Source: Olsenella profusa DSM 13989
GTDB lineage: Bacteria > Actinomycetota > Coriobacteriia > Coriobacteriales > Atopobiaceae
Direction: 5' to 3'
NCBI RefSeq assembly: GCF_030811115.1
Contig: NZ_JAUSQK010000001.1
Location: forward strand, 2,356,001-2,420,000
DNA: 64,000 nucleotides
The notes under the pieces were generated by a model. The model was not told the origin of the DNA. It did no database searches and was given only the letters and a program-made list of their open reading frames with translations. The position numbers and the translations under genes are program-made. Shown here in pieces: positions 31,294-39,916 of this stretch (the stretch's first letter is position 1; the number at the start of each line of letters is the position of its first letter).

Positions 31294-32463
31294 TTATCTT
31301 GCAAACATCAGTCGTTCGCTTTCAAACAGGCGTTCGAGGACGAAGATGCCAGCGACAGCATAAACGAAATTACTGATGATACAGGTAATCAGGGTTGCGA
31401 TGTTGAACTCAAAGGACAGAATACAGATCATCGCCTCGACGCCGTTGTACAGGGGGATAAGATAGTATCCTAGCGCCTGCTGCGGCTCTCCTCCGGCCAT
31501 GCCGAGTAAGCCGATGCCCATAACCAGAACCATCGCCGGTGCCAGGTACGTCTGCGCCTCTTTGGTGGTTTTCGCAAACGCCGATATGATCATAATCATG
31601 ACTACGATGAGCACGGTGAGCGACAGCACTACGAGGGCGGTCAGCCCATACTCAGCAGAGCCATACACGCCAAAGTTAGCGCTTCTTTGCATAATAGTAG
31701 GGAAGCTGGCGAATATCCCTATCGCACTCGAAATCGCTATGGTCAAACCTATCAAGGAACAGGCGAGCGACTTCCCCCAAGCAATGTGTCTACGTTTGAT
31801 CGGGGTGGCGAGAAGCGTGGCCAGAGTGCCCCTTTCCTTCTCGCCGGAGATTGCCTCTGTCGTCACGGACATGCATGAGCTGAACACCAGAATGAGAAGC
31901 ATGAACGGTATGAGAGACACCGACATGAACCCCGTCTTGTCGCGCGGTGTTGCAAGGTCATAGCTGTCCTCGCCAGCGTTCACGTCGAAGCAGTTCACCA
32001 TAGATGACTCGAACGCATCAAGGAATGTCTTCGTCGCCTCGAATGCCTTGAGGGATTTTGAATCGTCCGAGTTGTAGAACACATTGACCTGCGGAACGCC
32101 TCCAGTGGTTTCGTACAGGCGGAAGGAGGATATCTGGTCATCGAAATCATTGGGAAAGACAACCAGCGCGTCGTAATCTCCCTCTTGTATCCGCTTATGC
32201 ATATCATCACGACTGGGCAGCGAATCCAAAGTTATCAGCGCTATCTGTCTCGGGTTTGCCGCCAACCTGACACTTTCCGGCAGGTTCATAACCGCAAGTT
32301 TCACCGGCTCACCGTCATCCTTGGGTTTGTTTATGATGTTACCCATGATCGTCCACATGCTGAAGATCAGGACTCCGGGCAGAACTACAGCGAGGACGGC
32401 CGACACTTTGCCGTTGATGAACCGGGCGATCTCCTTCTTGAAAATCAGAAACGTACTTCTCAT
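31294..32463 (-). CDS. ABC-2 type permease (NatB-like)
   Basis: A 389-residue membrane protein with one N-terminal helix ('VSAVLAVVLPGVLIFSMWTI'), a large extracytoplasmic domain (~50-195), and five C-terminal helices, the layout of NatB and of many peptide or lantibiotic-type exporters. The motif 'ISGEKERGTLATLLATPIKR' between helices is characteristic of the ABC-2 family. Its ATG overlaps the stop of the preceding ATPase gene (ATGA), so the two are coupled. In the island context it may export the small peptide or give self-protection. Confidence 0.85.
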   Translation of the reverse strand: MRSTFLIFKKEIARFINGKVSAVLAVVLPGVLIFSMWTIMGNIINKPKDDGEPVKLAVMNLPESVRLAANPRQIALITLDSLPSRDDMHKRIQEGDYDALVVFPNDFDDQISSFRLYETTGGVPQVNVFYNSDDSKSLKAFEATKTFLDAFESSMVNCFDVNAGEDSYDLATPRDKTGFMSVSLIPFMLLILVFSSCMSVTTEAISGEKERGTLATLLATPIKRRHIAWGKSLACSLIGLTIAISSAIGIFASFPTIMQRSANFGVYGSAEYGLTALVVLSLTVLIVVMIMIISAFAKTTKEAQTYLAPAMVLVMGIGLLGMAGGEPQQALGYYLIPLYNGVEAMICILSFEFNIATLITCIISNFVYAVAGIFVLERLFESERLMFAR

Positions 32464-33245
32464 TGTTGAGCCACCTGCCGCCCATCTCGATGATCGTAGA
32501 GCCCGAAAAAGACCGATTCCAGGGACTCCGAGGCCGTCATTTCGGCAAGAGGGCCACATTGCGCCATCTTACCGTCGATGATGATTCCGATTCTGTCACA
32601 AACGCGCTCGGCCAGTTCGAATATGTGGGTTGACAGCAATATTGTTTTCCCTCTCTCTTTGAGTTCGAGGAGGAAATCGGTAACCACTCTGGCGGCAATC
32701 AAATCAAGCCCATTTGTTGGCTCGTCAAAGATGATGACTTCAGGGTCACTCGCAATCGAGATGACAAGTGACGCTTTCTGCTTCATGCCCGTCGACAAGT
32801 CGGCTATCTTCGTCTGCGCGAAGCTCCCAATCCCGAACCTGGAGAACAGCTCCTCCTTGCGCCTGTTCCGGATTACGGAGTCTATGTCATGCAAATCGGA
32901 GAAGAAGTCGAAGAGGTAATCAGGGGTAAAGACCTCCTCGAGCCTAAGCTCGCTTGTCAGGAACCCTATCCTCTTTCGCACCTCAACTGGGCTGGCTACC
33001 ACCGATCTACCACAGACCCGCACATCGCCCGAATCCGGCTTAATGAGGGTCGCCAGTATCCTCAGCGTCGTGGTTTTGCCGGCGCCATTTGGGCCGAGCA
33101 GGCCGAATATCTCCCCCCTGTCAACCGAGAAGGAGAGATCCTCGACAGCGATCTTCCTTCTCGACTGCACACCCAGCTCTCTGCGCTGCTTCCTGGAAAG
33201 TGGGTAGCTCTTCTTCAGCTCTGACACCTGTATCGGGTCTTGCAT
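32460..33245 (-). CDS. ABC transporter ATPase (NatA-like)
   Basis: A 261-residue ATPase pairing with the NatB-like permease. Walker A 'GLLGPNGAGKTTTLRILATL', signature 'LSTGMKQKASLVISI' (S-T-G-M in place of S-G-G-Q, as in NatA), Walker B 'VIIFDEPTNGLD', switch His in 'LLSTHIFE'. Overlaps the permease start by four bases. Probably part of one transcript running leftward from the right inverted repeat: permease, ATPase, ATPase, permease. Confidence 0.9.
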   Translation of the reverse strand: MQDPIQVSELKKSYPLSRKQRRELGVQSRRKIAVEDLSFSVDRGEIFGLLGPNGAGKTTTLRILATLIKPDSGDVRVCGRSVVASPVEVRKRIGFLTSELRLEEVFTPDYLFDFFSDLHDIDSVIRNRRKEELFSRFGIGSFAQTKIADLSTGMKQKASLVISIASDPEVIIFDEPTNGLDLIAARVVTDFLLELKERGKTILLSTHIFELAERVCDRIGIIIDGKMAQCGPLAEMTASESLESVFFGLYDHRDGRQVAQQ

Positions 33246-33310
33246 ACCTCATACCCCTCTCTTGCTCTTCCCATCGGCACAACGGCTGCAGCAAAGTTCA
33301 GCAAGTCTCC

Positions 33311-33988
33311 TCACATGAAACACCTCTTGTACATGTTCTCCGCTTTCACGTCTCTCGGGTTAAAATCAGCCACAATTACTCCTTCGTCGAGGAAGATGAC
33401 CCTATCGGCAACCTCGTCAATGAAATCGAGGATGTGACTCGAGATCAGGACAGTACATCCCCGCTGCTTCGCGCGCAAAACGTGCTCCTTGAGGGAGATG
33501 GTGGTCATTATATCTATGGCGTTGAGAGGCTCGTCAAGGAGGATGAGCCTGGGATTGCCCGCGAAGGCGCATGCTATGGATACGCGTTTGGCCATACCTT
33601 GGGAAAGTCTACTAATCTTGGTATCGGCAAAATGGCCACAGCCGAAGCTCTTCAGATGCCCATCTATCTCGCCTGCCGAAAGCCCGAGATCGCGCATCCC
33701 GGAGTCAAACGCGCAGAACTCACGCGGGGTAAAGGACGGGAAGCAGAAGGGCTCCTCGGGAAGATATCCGATGGTGCCCCTCTCGATATCCTGGAGGTTC
33801 GCGCCGTCCAGTACCCACGACCCTGCATAGTGCTCGACGGTTCCGGCGATGATACCGAACAGAGTAGACTTGCCCGCACCGTTCGGGCCAACAATGCCAC
33901 AGACCTCACCGTCGGCTGCCCCGAAATCGACAGGCCCTACGCCCATCCCACCTGCATAGTGTTTGACGACCTGTTCCAACTGTATCAT
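33311..33988 (-). CDS. ABC transporter ATPase (second island transporter)
   Basis: A 225-residue ATPase: 'GIVGPNGAGKSTLFGIIAGT', signature 'LSQGMAKRVSIACAF', 'LILLDEPLNAIDI', switch His in 'LISSHILD'. It begins in the last codons of the membrane protein gene (stop and start overlap as ATGA), with GGAG six bases upstream of the ATG at 33988. The short length and partner-permease arrangement resemble bacteriocin immunity or peptide ABC exporters. Confidence 0.88.
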   Translation of the reverse strand: MIQLEQVVKHYAGGMGVGPVDFGAADGEVCGIVGPNGAGKSTLFGIIAGTVEHYAGSWVLDGANLQDIERGTIGYLPEEPFCFPSFTPREFCAFDSGMRDLGLSAGEIDGHLKSFGCGHFADTKISRLSQGMAKRVSIACAFAGNPRLILLDEPLNAIDIMTTISLKEHVLRAKQRGCTVLISSHILDFIDEVADRVIFLDEGVIVADFNPRDVKAENMYKRCFM

Positions 33989-34665
33989 CTGTATCTCCAG
34001 ATGCGTATAGTGACGATAGTTCCGTAGACAAGGGGGATCACTGAGATAGCGGGTAGGAGCCCAAAGAGGAACGTCCACAGCGATGTCACGCGGTGCTGTA
34101 CGAAAAACTCGCCCATCACAAAGGACCAGACAAAACCGTAAGCAAATGCTCCAAGGCATGCGGCGAGCATGGGAAGAATTTGGGAGGAAGAGGAGAGGGC
34201 GCATGACGTTATCGCCACAATGAGCAACAGGACACCGGCCATCAGCGCTTTCACACGAGCTGCCTCCCACGTAGCGACCCTGTAGAATCTCCTTGCCATT
34301 CTAAAAGCCCCATCATTTTCTGCCACAGAGAAGTCTGCGAGGAAGAAAGCGCAGATGACCTTGCATGCGGTATAGGTTGCAAAAGGGCTGGCAGAAACGA
34401 GCAACATGACAGTTAGAATAGGAACGCAAACAACAAGGGTACCCACGAGATCCGCTTTGCTCGTTTTTTTCAGAATGCCATAGGAAAGTGCCATGGACCT
34501 GCCCCTCAACGCAATAGCACGAAAGGGGCCCGACCGCTTCCGACAAGATGCCGATGCGCCTTTCGGGAAAAACAGTATCGACAGGCCCCCTAGGACAATC
34601 GCGATAAGGGCCAGCAGGGCGCAAGCGGAAAGCGCCGGATAACGGAGGACATAATTAGGCAACAT
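33985..34665 (-). CDS. Integral membrane protein, permease partner of the second island ATPase, possibly 5'-truncated
   Basis: A 226-residue protein with about six membrane helices (for example 'ALLALIAIVLGGLSILFF', 'LMAGVLLLIVAITSCALSS', 'FLFGLLPAISVIPLVYGTIV'). No ABC-2 signature is obvious, but coupling to the following ATPase identifies it as its membrane subunit. The first six codons lie inside the right inverted repeat and no ribosome site precedes the ATG at 34665, so the original 5' end may have been cut off by the IS-like sequence. An internal start at Met59 is possible. Confidence 0.65.
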   Translation of the reverse strand: MLPNYVLRYPALSACALLALIAIVLGGLSILFFPKGASASCRKRSGPFRAIALRGRSMALSYGILKKTSKADLVGTLVVCVPILTVMLLVSASPFATYTACKVICAFFLADFSVAENDGAFRMARRFYRVATWEAARVKALMAGVLLLIVAITSCALSSSSQILPMLAACLGAFAYGFVWSFVMGEFFVQHRVTSLWTFLFGLLPAISVIPLVYGTIVTIRIWRYR

Positions 34666-34933
34666 AATTACTTGGGGACGAAAAGCCGCGATCGTGCGCG
34701 ATCTGAGTCGTATGGCCTTTGGTCGCGCATTACAACGAATATGGCGTGGCAGAGCTTGCGAGCGACGATGGTTACCGCCTTGCGATGGGATCTGCTCGCG
34801 ACCCGATTACGTGTGTCCATGCCAGAAGCCAAGGTCAGACGTCCTCGGGGGCGCCCCTCCACGCGATCCTCTTGCGAGAGGCTCTAGTGACACGGTCGGT
34901 GAGCGTTTTTCGAAGGGTTATTGCCCCCACCAG
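34639..34933 (-). mobile_element. Right arm of the ~290-bp inverted repeat; tail of an IS110-like transposase
   Basis: Mirror image of 29588-29881, reading inward (leftward). It contains the same transposase-like C-terminal frame (34862 to 34668 on the minus strand, ending in 'RLFVPK'), then the start of the permease gene. Its outer five bases overlap the right copy of the tRNA-Pro direct repeat. Identity of the arms implies a recent duplication or ongoing gene conversion. Confidence 0.6.
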
Positions 34934-35002
34934 CGACCCTCTGCTCCCAAAGCAGATGCGCTACCAAGCTGCGCTACACCCCGGAGCCGCTCCCAGAGTA
35001 TA
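34929..35002 (-). pseudogene. Right copy of the 74-bp direct repeat: truncated tRNA-Pro (attR-like)
   Basis: Holds tRNA-Pro bases 1-55 (34929-34983) and 19 upstream bases with TATACT (34998-35003). The 3' 22 bases of the tRNA are missing, replaced by island sequence, so no functional tRNA can be made. The flank beyond it probably represents the original tRNA-Pro promoter (TTGTGC, 17 bases, TATACT). The stretch 34666-35108 contains no gene otherwise. Confidence 0.75.
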
Positions 35003-35108
35003 AGATATCGAGACTCCGAGCACAACAACGCTCGCCGAGACGCATCAGCCGCCGCATCCCACAGAAGGGTGCACGGCAACCATACCCCCGTACCCCCACC
35101 ACGTCCTT

Positions 35109-35297
35109 TCAGCGCATCCGTGTGTGGATGTTGAGTAGGAGCGCCGCAAGGAAGCACGCGAACGCGACCACATGGTCGGCCAGAAGCAGCGGATGACTGC
35201 CGAGCACCAGCAAAGTCGCCAGCGCCAGTACCGTGCTGACGCTGGCAAACACCAGGCACAGCACCGTCAGCAGGTGCAGCCTGCGCTCCCTATCCAT
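35109..35297 (-). CDS. Small two-helix membrane protein
   Basis: A 62-residue protein with two membrane helices, 'LHLLTVLCLVFASVSTVLAL' and 'LADHVVAFACFLAALLLNIH', a charged start (MDRERR) and a charged end (HTRMR). The ATG lies two bases after the ptsI stop, so it is probably translated by coupling. I do not recognise the family; a link to ptsI is only positional. Confidence 0.55.
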   Translation of the reverse strand: MDRERRLHLLTVLCLVFASVSTVLALATLLVLGSHPLLLADHVVAFACFLAALLLNIHTRMR

Positions 35298-35298
35298 C

Positions 35299-37002
35299 TC
35301 ACTTTGCGGCAGCCTGCAGCGCAGCCTTCACTCCAGCGGCGGTCTTGAGGGCCATGACCTTCTCGGTGAGGGCGTCCGCCTCCTCCTTGGTCCACTGGCT
35401 GATGATGCGGCGCGTGCGCAGGATGGACGGCGCGCTCACGGAGAACTCGCCTAGGCCGAAGGACAGCAGCACGGGGATGAGCAGCGGGTCGGCCGCAGCC
35501 TCGCCGCACATGCCAACCATGATGCCGGCCTCGTTGCCCTCGGCGATGATGCGCTTGAGCGAGCGCAGGACGGCAGGCTGGTAGACCTCATACAGGTAGG
35601 CGACGCGCTCGTTGCCGCGGTCGGCGCACATGGTGTAGCCGATGAGGTCGTTGGTGCCGATGGAGAAGAAGTCGCACTCGGCTGCGAGGTCATCGGCGAT
35701 GAGGGAGGCGGCGGGCGTCTCGACCATGGTGCCCACCTCTACGTCCTTGTTGTAGGCAACGCCGCGCGCATCGAGGTCGGCTTTGCACTCCTCGACGAGC
35801 GCCCGTGCCTGGCGAACCTCGTCGATGGAGGTCACGAGCGGCAGCATGATCTTGATGTCACCGAATGCGGAGGCGCGGAGCAGGGCCGTGAGCTGCACCT
35901 TGTACTGTTCGGGATTGTTGAGGCAGTAGCGCACCGCACGGAAGCCCATTAAGGGGTTATCCTCCTTCTGGAGGTTCATGTACGGAATCTCCTTGTCGCC
36001 ACCCACGTCGAGCGTGCGGATGATGACCGGCTTGCCCTTCATGCGCAGAGCGACCTTCTGGTAGGCAGCAAACTGCTCGTCCTCGCTCGGGAGCTCGGTG
36101 GCATCCATGAAGAGGAACTCGGAGCGGAAGAGGCCCACGCCCTCGGCGTCATGCTCGGCGGCGCTGTTGGCATCGTCGGGGTTGCCGATGTTGGCAACCA
36201 GGAGCTTGGACTCACCATCGGCCGTCACCGTGGGCTTGCCGCGGTAGGACTCGAGGGCCGCCTTGTCGTCCGCGTAGGCCTTGGCTTTCGCACGATAGGA
36301 CTCCAGCTCGTCCTTGGTGGGCTTGGCGATGACGTCGCCCGCGCCACCATCCACGATGACCATGTCGCCGGTCTTGATGTTCTTGGTGGCCTCCTCCACG
36401 GAGAGCACCGCGGGAATCTCGAGCGCGCGGGCGATGATGGCGGAGTGAGACGTGCGGCCACCGGTCTCGGTGACGATGCCGGCGACGTTCTTCTTGTCGA
36501 TGTCAGCCGTCATGGAGGGGGTGAGCTCATGCACGACCACGATGGAGTTCTCTGGGAGCGTGGAGAGGTCCACCACCTGCTTGCCGAGGAGGTCGGCCAG
36601 AAGGCCGGTCTTGACGTCTGCCACGTCGGCGGCACGCTCGCGGAAGAGGGGGTCATCCATCTGGGAGAACATGGTACAGTACTGGTCGTAGGCCTCGCTC
36701 ACGGCCTGCTCGGCGCACATGCCGGCGTCGATGGAGCCACTGACCATGTCCTTGATGCCCTCGTCCTCCGCAAACTCTATGTGAGCGCCCATGATGGCGG
36801 CGGCCTCCTCGCCGACGCTCTGCGTCATGCGCTCGATCTGGTTGTTGGTCTGGCTCACGAAGAGCTTGAGGGCGGCCTCGTAGCGGGCCTTCTCCTGCTC
36901 GGTATCCTCAGGGACGCTGGGGGTAAAGGAGAGGTCGGGAGCAACCGCCACCTGCGCCACACCGATACCGAAGCCGTCAGAAGCATTGACACCCTTGAAC
37001 AT
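35299..37002 (-). CDS. ptsI: Phosphoenolpyruvate-protein phosphotransferase (PTS enzyme I)
   Basis: A 567-residue cytosolic kinase that takes phosphate from PEP and passes it to HPr for sugar uptake. The phosphorylated His is in 'TETGGRTSHSAIIARALEIP' near residue 190; the PEP-binding barrel has 'GVGLFRSEFLFM', 'IIRTLDVGGDKEIPY' and 'FFSIGTNDLIGYTMCADR', with the catalytic Cys in 'IMVGMCGEAAAD'. It lies 74 bases after fruK on the same strand. No HPr gene (ptsH) or EII gene is in the window. Confidence 0.96.
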   Translation of the reverse strand: MFKGVNASDGFGIGVAQVAVAPDLSFTPSVPEDTEQEKARYEAALKLFVSQTNNQIERMTQSVGEEAAAIMGAHIEFAEDEGIKDMVSGSIDAGMCAEQAVSEAYDQYCTMFSQMDDPLFRERAADVADVKTGLLADLLGKQVVDLSTLPENSIVVVHELTPSMTADIDKKNVAGIVTETGGRTSHSAIIARALEIPAVLSVEEATKNIKTGDMVIVDGGAGDVIAKPTKDELESYRAKAKAYADDKAALESYRGKPTVTADGESKLLVANIGNPDDANSAAEHDAEGVGLFRSEFLFMDATELPSEDEQFAAYQKVALRMKGKPVIIRTLDVGGDKEIPYMNLQKEDNPLMGFRAVRYCLNNPEQYKVQLTALLRASAFGDIKIMLPLVTSIDEVRQARALVEECKADLDARGVAYNKDVEVGTMVETPAASLIADDLAAECDFFSIGTNDLIGYTMCADRGNERVAYLYEVYQPAVLRSLKRIIAEGNEAGIMVGMCGEAAADPLLIPVLLSFGLGEFSVSAPSILRTRRIISQWTKEEADALTEKVMALKTAAGVKAALQAAAK

Positions 37003-37076
37003 AGAGCCCTCCTCAGAGACGCGCTGCCATTAACAAACCCAAGACGGCCACTCGGCCGCCACAAACACCCCGTCAG

Positions 37077-37997
37077 CTAGCCCTCGATGATCTTGCAGAG
37101 GTCCGCATAGACCTTGTCGATCATGGGACGCTTTGCGATGCCGTCGCTTGCCGCGGTGGCAGTGCCACAGGCGGAGGCAAAGCGCAGGGACGTCTCGTAG
37201 TCCGCACCCGCCTGGGTCTTGGCGACGAAGCCGGCAACCATGGAGTCACCGGCACCTGTGGCGTTGACCAGCTGAATCTTTGCCGTGGGAACGACGTGCA
37301 CCTCTTCGTTCTCGTCATAGAGGAGCGAGCCGTGGCCGCCACAGGAGACGATGACGTTCTGTGCGCCGCGCTCGTGCAGCTCCTTGGCAAAGGGGATGCA
37401 CTCCTCTGGAGTCTCAGGATGGACATCAAAGATGCGACCCACCTCGTGGTTGTTGGGCTTGATGAGGAAGGGATGGGCAGGCAGTGACTCCAGCAGGAGA
37501 TTGCCTGGTGCGTCGACCACGAAGCGGGTGCCCCGACCGGCGAGGCGCTTCATGATGACGTCGTACATGTTCTCGGGCAGCGTCTTGGGGATGGAGCCCG
37601 TGAGCACGAGCGTATCTCCCTCACCCACGTAGTCGATGCGCTCCAGGAGCTCGTCGACCTTCTCCTGCGGGATATCGGGTCCCATGCCGTTGACCATGGT
37701 CATGACAATGCCGTTGAGCTTGATGTTGATGCGCGTGAAGCCCTCGTCCAGCTGGACGAAGTTGGCGGAGACGCCGTTCTGCTGGAGGGTCTTGATGAGA
37801 TAGTCCCCCGTGAAGCCCGCAACGATGCCGTAGGCGGTGTTTGCGACCTTGAGCTCGTTGAGCAGCGTGGAGACATTGATGCCGTTGCCGCCACAGAAGA
37901 GCTGTTCACCCGAAGAGCGGTTGGTGAAGCCCATGTCCAGCGTCAGGGGACGCATGACGTAGTCGATGGCGGGATTCAGGGTGACGGTGTAGATCAA
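37077..37997 (-). CDS. fruK: 1-phosphofructokinase (PfkB family)
   Basis: A 306-residue sugar kinase. The N-terminus 'YTVTLNPAIDYVM' with 'GGNGINVSTLLNELKV' and the C-terminal 'LVNATGAGDSMVAGFVA', with the catalytic Asp, are the PfkB signatures; the Asn-Pro-Ala-Ile-Asp start favours FruK or tagatose-6-phosphate kinase. FruK makes fructose-1,6-bisphosphate from PTS-imported fructose-1-phosphate, which fits the adjacent ptsI. The start is TTG at 37997 with AAAGGAG six bases upstream. Distinguishing FruK from LacC is not certain. Confidence 0.85.
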   Translation of the reverse strand: MIYTVTLNPAIDYVMRPLTLDMGFTNRSSGEQLFCGGNGINVSTLLNELKVANTAYGIVAGFTGDYLIKTLQQNGVSANFVQLDEGFTRINIKLNGIVMTMVNGMGPDIPQEKVDELLERIDYVGEGDTLVLTGSIPKTLPENMYDVIMKRLAGRGTRFVVDAPGNLLLESLPAHPFLIKPNNHEVGRIFDVHPETPEECIPFAKELHERGAQNVIVSCGGHGSLLYDENEEVHVVPTAKIQLVNATGAGDSMVAGFVAKTQAGADYETSLRFASACGTATAASDGIAKRPMIDKVYADLCKIIEG

Positions 37998-38115
37998 CGT
38001 AGGCTCCTTTCAAAGCAACACGTAACCTACATTATGCCTTACGCAAGCCACTCAGGGCACCAAAAGCTTCCCGAATGGTGACGATGCTCCGACCACCGCG
38101 CCTTTGGACGGGAAC

Positions 38116-38143
38116 AAAAAAGGCCTCCGTGCATGCGGAGGCC
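38116..38143 (-). terminator. Rho-independent terminator of tRNA-Arg
   Basis: On the minus strand GGCCTCCG pairs with CGGAGGCC around a six-base loop, followed by TTTTTT. It lies 11 bases after the tRNA-Arg 3' end, ending the manA/tRNA-Arg transcript before fruK. Confidence 0.85.
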
Positions 38144-38154
38144 CTTTCGGCAGC

Positions 38155-38230
38155 TGGTGCTCCCTAGGCGACTCGAACGCCTGACCTGCGGTTTAGAAGA
38201 CCGATGCTCTATCCACTGAGCTAAGGGAGC
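38155..38230 (-). tRNA. tRNA-Arg (anticodon TCT)
   Basis: A 76-base cloverleaf with acceptor GCTCCCT/AGGGAGC, D-arm TAGCTCAGTGGATAGAGC, anticodon loop C-T-TCT-A-A, T-loop CGTTCGAGTCG and encoded CCA. It reads AGA/AGG codons, rare in this high-GC genome but common in the AT-richer transferred genes. Confidence 0.95.
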
Positions 38231-38265
38231 AGAACGGACATGATAGCACAGCGCACACCCATGCC

Positions 38266-39216
38266 CTAGGGGACCTCAGGCACCGTGGAGACGATGAGCT
38301 CCATCGAACCCGTGAGCGCAAGGTCACCAAAGCCGTGGGGCACCACCAGGTGGTCGCCCTTGCACACGGCCTCCCCTGCCGCCGCACCCTGCCCCTCGAC
38401 GACGCTTGCGCAGTAGAAGGTCCGAGGGGAGGGCAGGGTGATGGCCTCGTCGCCCACCAGCACATGCCAGACGCGGTAACGGGCGCACTCCTCGAGCAGG
38501 GTGACGCCCGGCCCATCGGCCGCATGGGACACGCCGCCAGATGGGGGCACCTGGGAAAAGTCTATGACGTCGAGGCTCTGGGCGCGGTGCAGCGCGCGCT
38601 GCGTGCCATCTGCCTGCACGCGATCGTAGTCGTACACCCGATAGGTGACGTCCGATGACTGCTGGGTCTCGAGCACCATCGTGCCCGCCTTGATGGCGTG
38701 CACCGTACCCGGCATGATCTGGAAGAAGTCGCCCGTGCGCACGGGCACCTCGTTGAGCAGCCGATCCCAGGCATCCTCCCTCGCCAGGCGGGCGAACTCC
38801 TCACGTCCATGCGCGCGCTGTCCCACCACGATAGTCGCATCGGGTTCCGCATGGAGCACATACCAGCATTCCATCTTGCCCAATGACCCGCGCTCGTGTG
38901 CCATTGCATAGGCATCGTCGGGATGCACCTGGATGGAGAGATCACCCTCCGCGTCGAGAATCTTGACGAGCAGGGGAAAGCGGTCGAAACCCGTCCTGCC
39001 AAAGAGCTCCGGATGCATGTCCCACAGACGTGAGAGCGTCATGCCCCGATACGCGCCACGCGCGATGGGACAGTCACCTGACGGATGGGCCGAGATGGCC
39101 CAGCACTCCCCTATGGGGCCCGCGGGGATGTCGTAGCCATACTCGGCCTGCAACCTGCGACCACCCCAGATCTTCTCATGAAAGAGGGGTTGGGTAAAGA
39201 TGAGCTCATGGGACAT
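38266..39216 (-). CDS. manA: Mannose-6-phosphate isomerase, class I
   Basis: A 316-residue cupin-type zinc enzyme interconverting mannose-6-P and fructose-6-P. The zinc ligands are in 'SIQVHPDDAYAMAHERG' and 'GKMECWYVLHAE', with 'IMPGTVHAIKAGTMVLETQQ' carrying the last His and the following strand, and the conserved opening 'FHEKIWGGRRLQ'. The ATG at 39216 lies inside the 3' end of the Nudix gene, so translation is coupled. With fruK and ptsI it forms a small sugar-phosphate neighbourhood. Confidence 0.93.
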   Translation of the reverse strand: MSHELIFTQPLFHEKIWGGRRLQAEYGYDIPAGPIGECWAISAHPSGDCPIARGAYRGMTLSRLWDMHPELFGRTGFDRFPLLVKILDAEGDLSIQVHPDDAYAMAHERGSLGKMECWYVLHAEPDATIVVGQRAHGREEFARLAREDAWDRLLNEVPVRTGDFFQIMPGTVHAIKAGTMVLETQQSSDVTYRVYDYDRVQADGTQRALHRAQSLDVIDFSQVPPSGGVSHAADGPGVTLLEECARYRVWHVLVGDEAITLPSPRTFYCASVVEGQGAAAGEAVCKGDHLVVPHGFGDLALTGSMELIVSTVPEVP

Positions 39217-39826
39217 GGCAGGCTCCCGGGTCGGTGTCATCGAGGTGCCGGACAGCATAGAGGATAGCAATGATGGTCTTCGAGTCTATGATGAGACCCG
39301 CACTGATGGCGCACTCGGCATCGGTGAGCGGCACCCATGCCACGTCAACACGCTCCCCCGCATCGGGATGGGCGACTCCCTGGGAGAGGCCCAGCGCATG
39401 GAAGACGTGCGTCGCCTCGTTGGAGAAGCCGGGCGATCCCACCGCCGTCGCGACGGGGACGAGCCGCTCGGCCACAAGGCCCGTCTCCTCCTCCAGCTCG
39501 CGGGCGGCACATGCCTCCGGCTCCTCGCCCGCGTCGAGCTTGCCCGCGGGGATCTCCAGCGTCATCCCCTCGAGCGCCACCCGCCACTGCCGCACCAGGC
39601 AGATATGGCCCTCCCGCACGGCACAGACACCAGCGCCGCCGTGGTGGGACACCGTCTCCCGGGTGGCGCGCGAACCGTCGGAAAGGCGCACGTCCAACGT
39701 CTGGGTCGAGAAGATCCGCCCCTCCCACTGGATATGGGTGGCCATGACCTCCTCGCGCAGGCGATCGTCGGGCGCAAGGTACGTCCGGATCCTGTCGAGG
39801 TCATCCTCGCTGTGGTGAGTGTCCAT
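39206..39826 (-). CDS. Nudix hydrolase, ADP-ribose pyrophosphatase type
   Basis: A 206-residue protein with a complete Nudix box, 'GKLDAGEEPEACAARELEEE' and then T-G-L (G-x5-E-x7-R-E-x2-E-E-x-G-L), at residues ~95-117. The downstream loop 'SPGFSNEATHVFHA' (Ser-Pro-Gly-Phe-x-x-E) marks the ADP-ribose/ADP-sugar pyrophosphatase group. It would cleave ADP-ribose to AMP and ribose-5-P. Its stop overlaps the manA start by 11 bases. Confidence 0.88.
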   Translation of the reverse strand: MDTHHSEDDLDRIRTYLAPDDRLREEVMATHIQWEGRIFSTQTLDVRLSDGSRATRETVSHHGGAGVCAVREGHICLVRQWRVALEGMTLEIPAGKLDAGEEPEACAARELEEETGLVAERLVPVATAVGSPGFSNEATHVFHALGLSQGVAHPDAGERVDVAWVPLTDAECAISAGLIIDSKTIIAILYAVRHLDDTDPGACHVP

Positions 39827-39916
39827 GGCATCACCCTTTCACGCTTCGGCAAGCAGGTCAAGGCGCCTGCGGGCCCCTGGGATGGCAGCCATCCGAGGGG
39901 GATACTCGAAACCATC

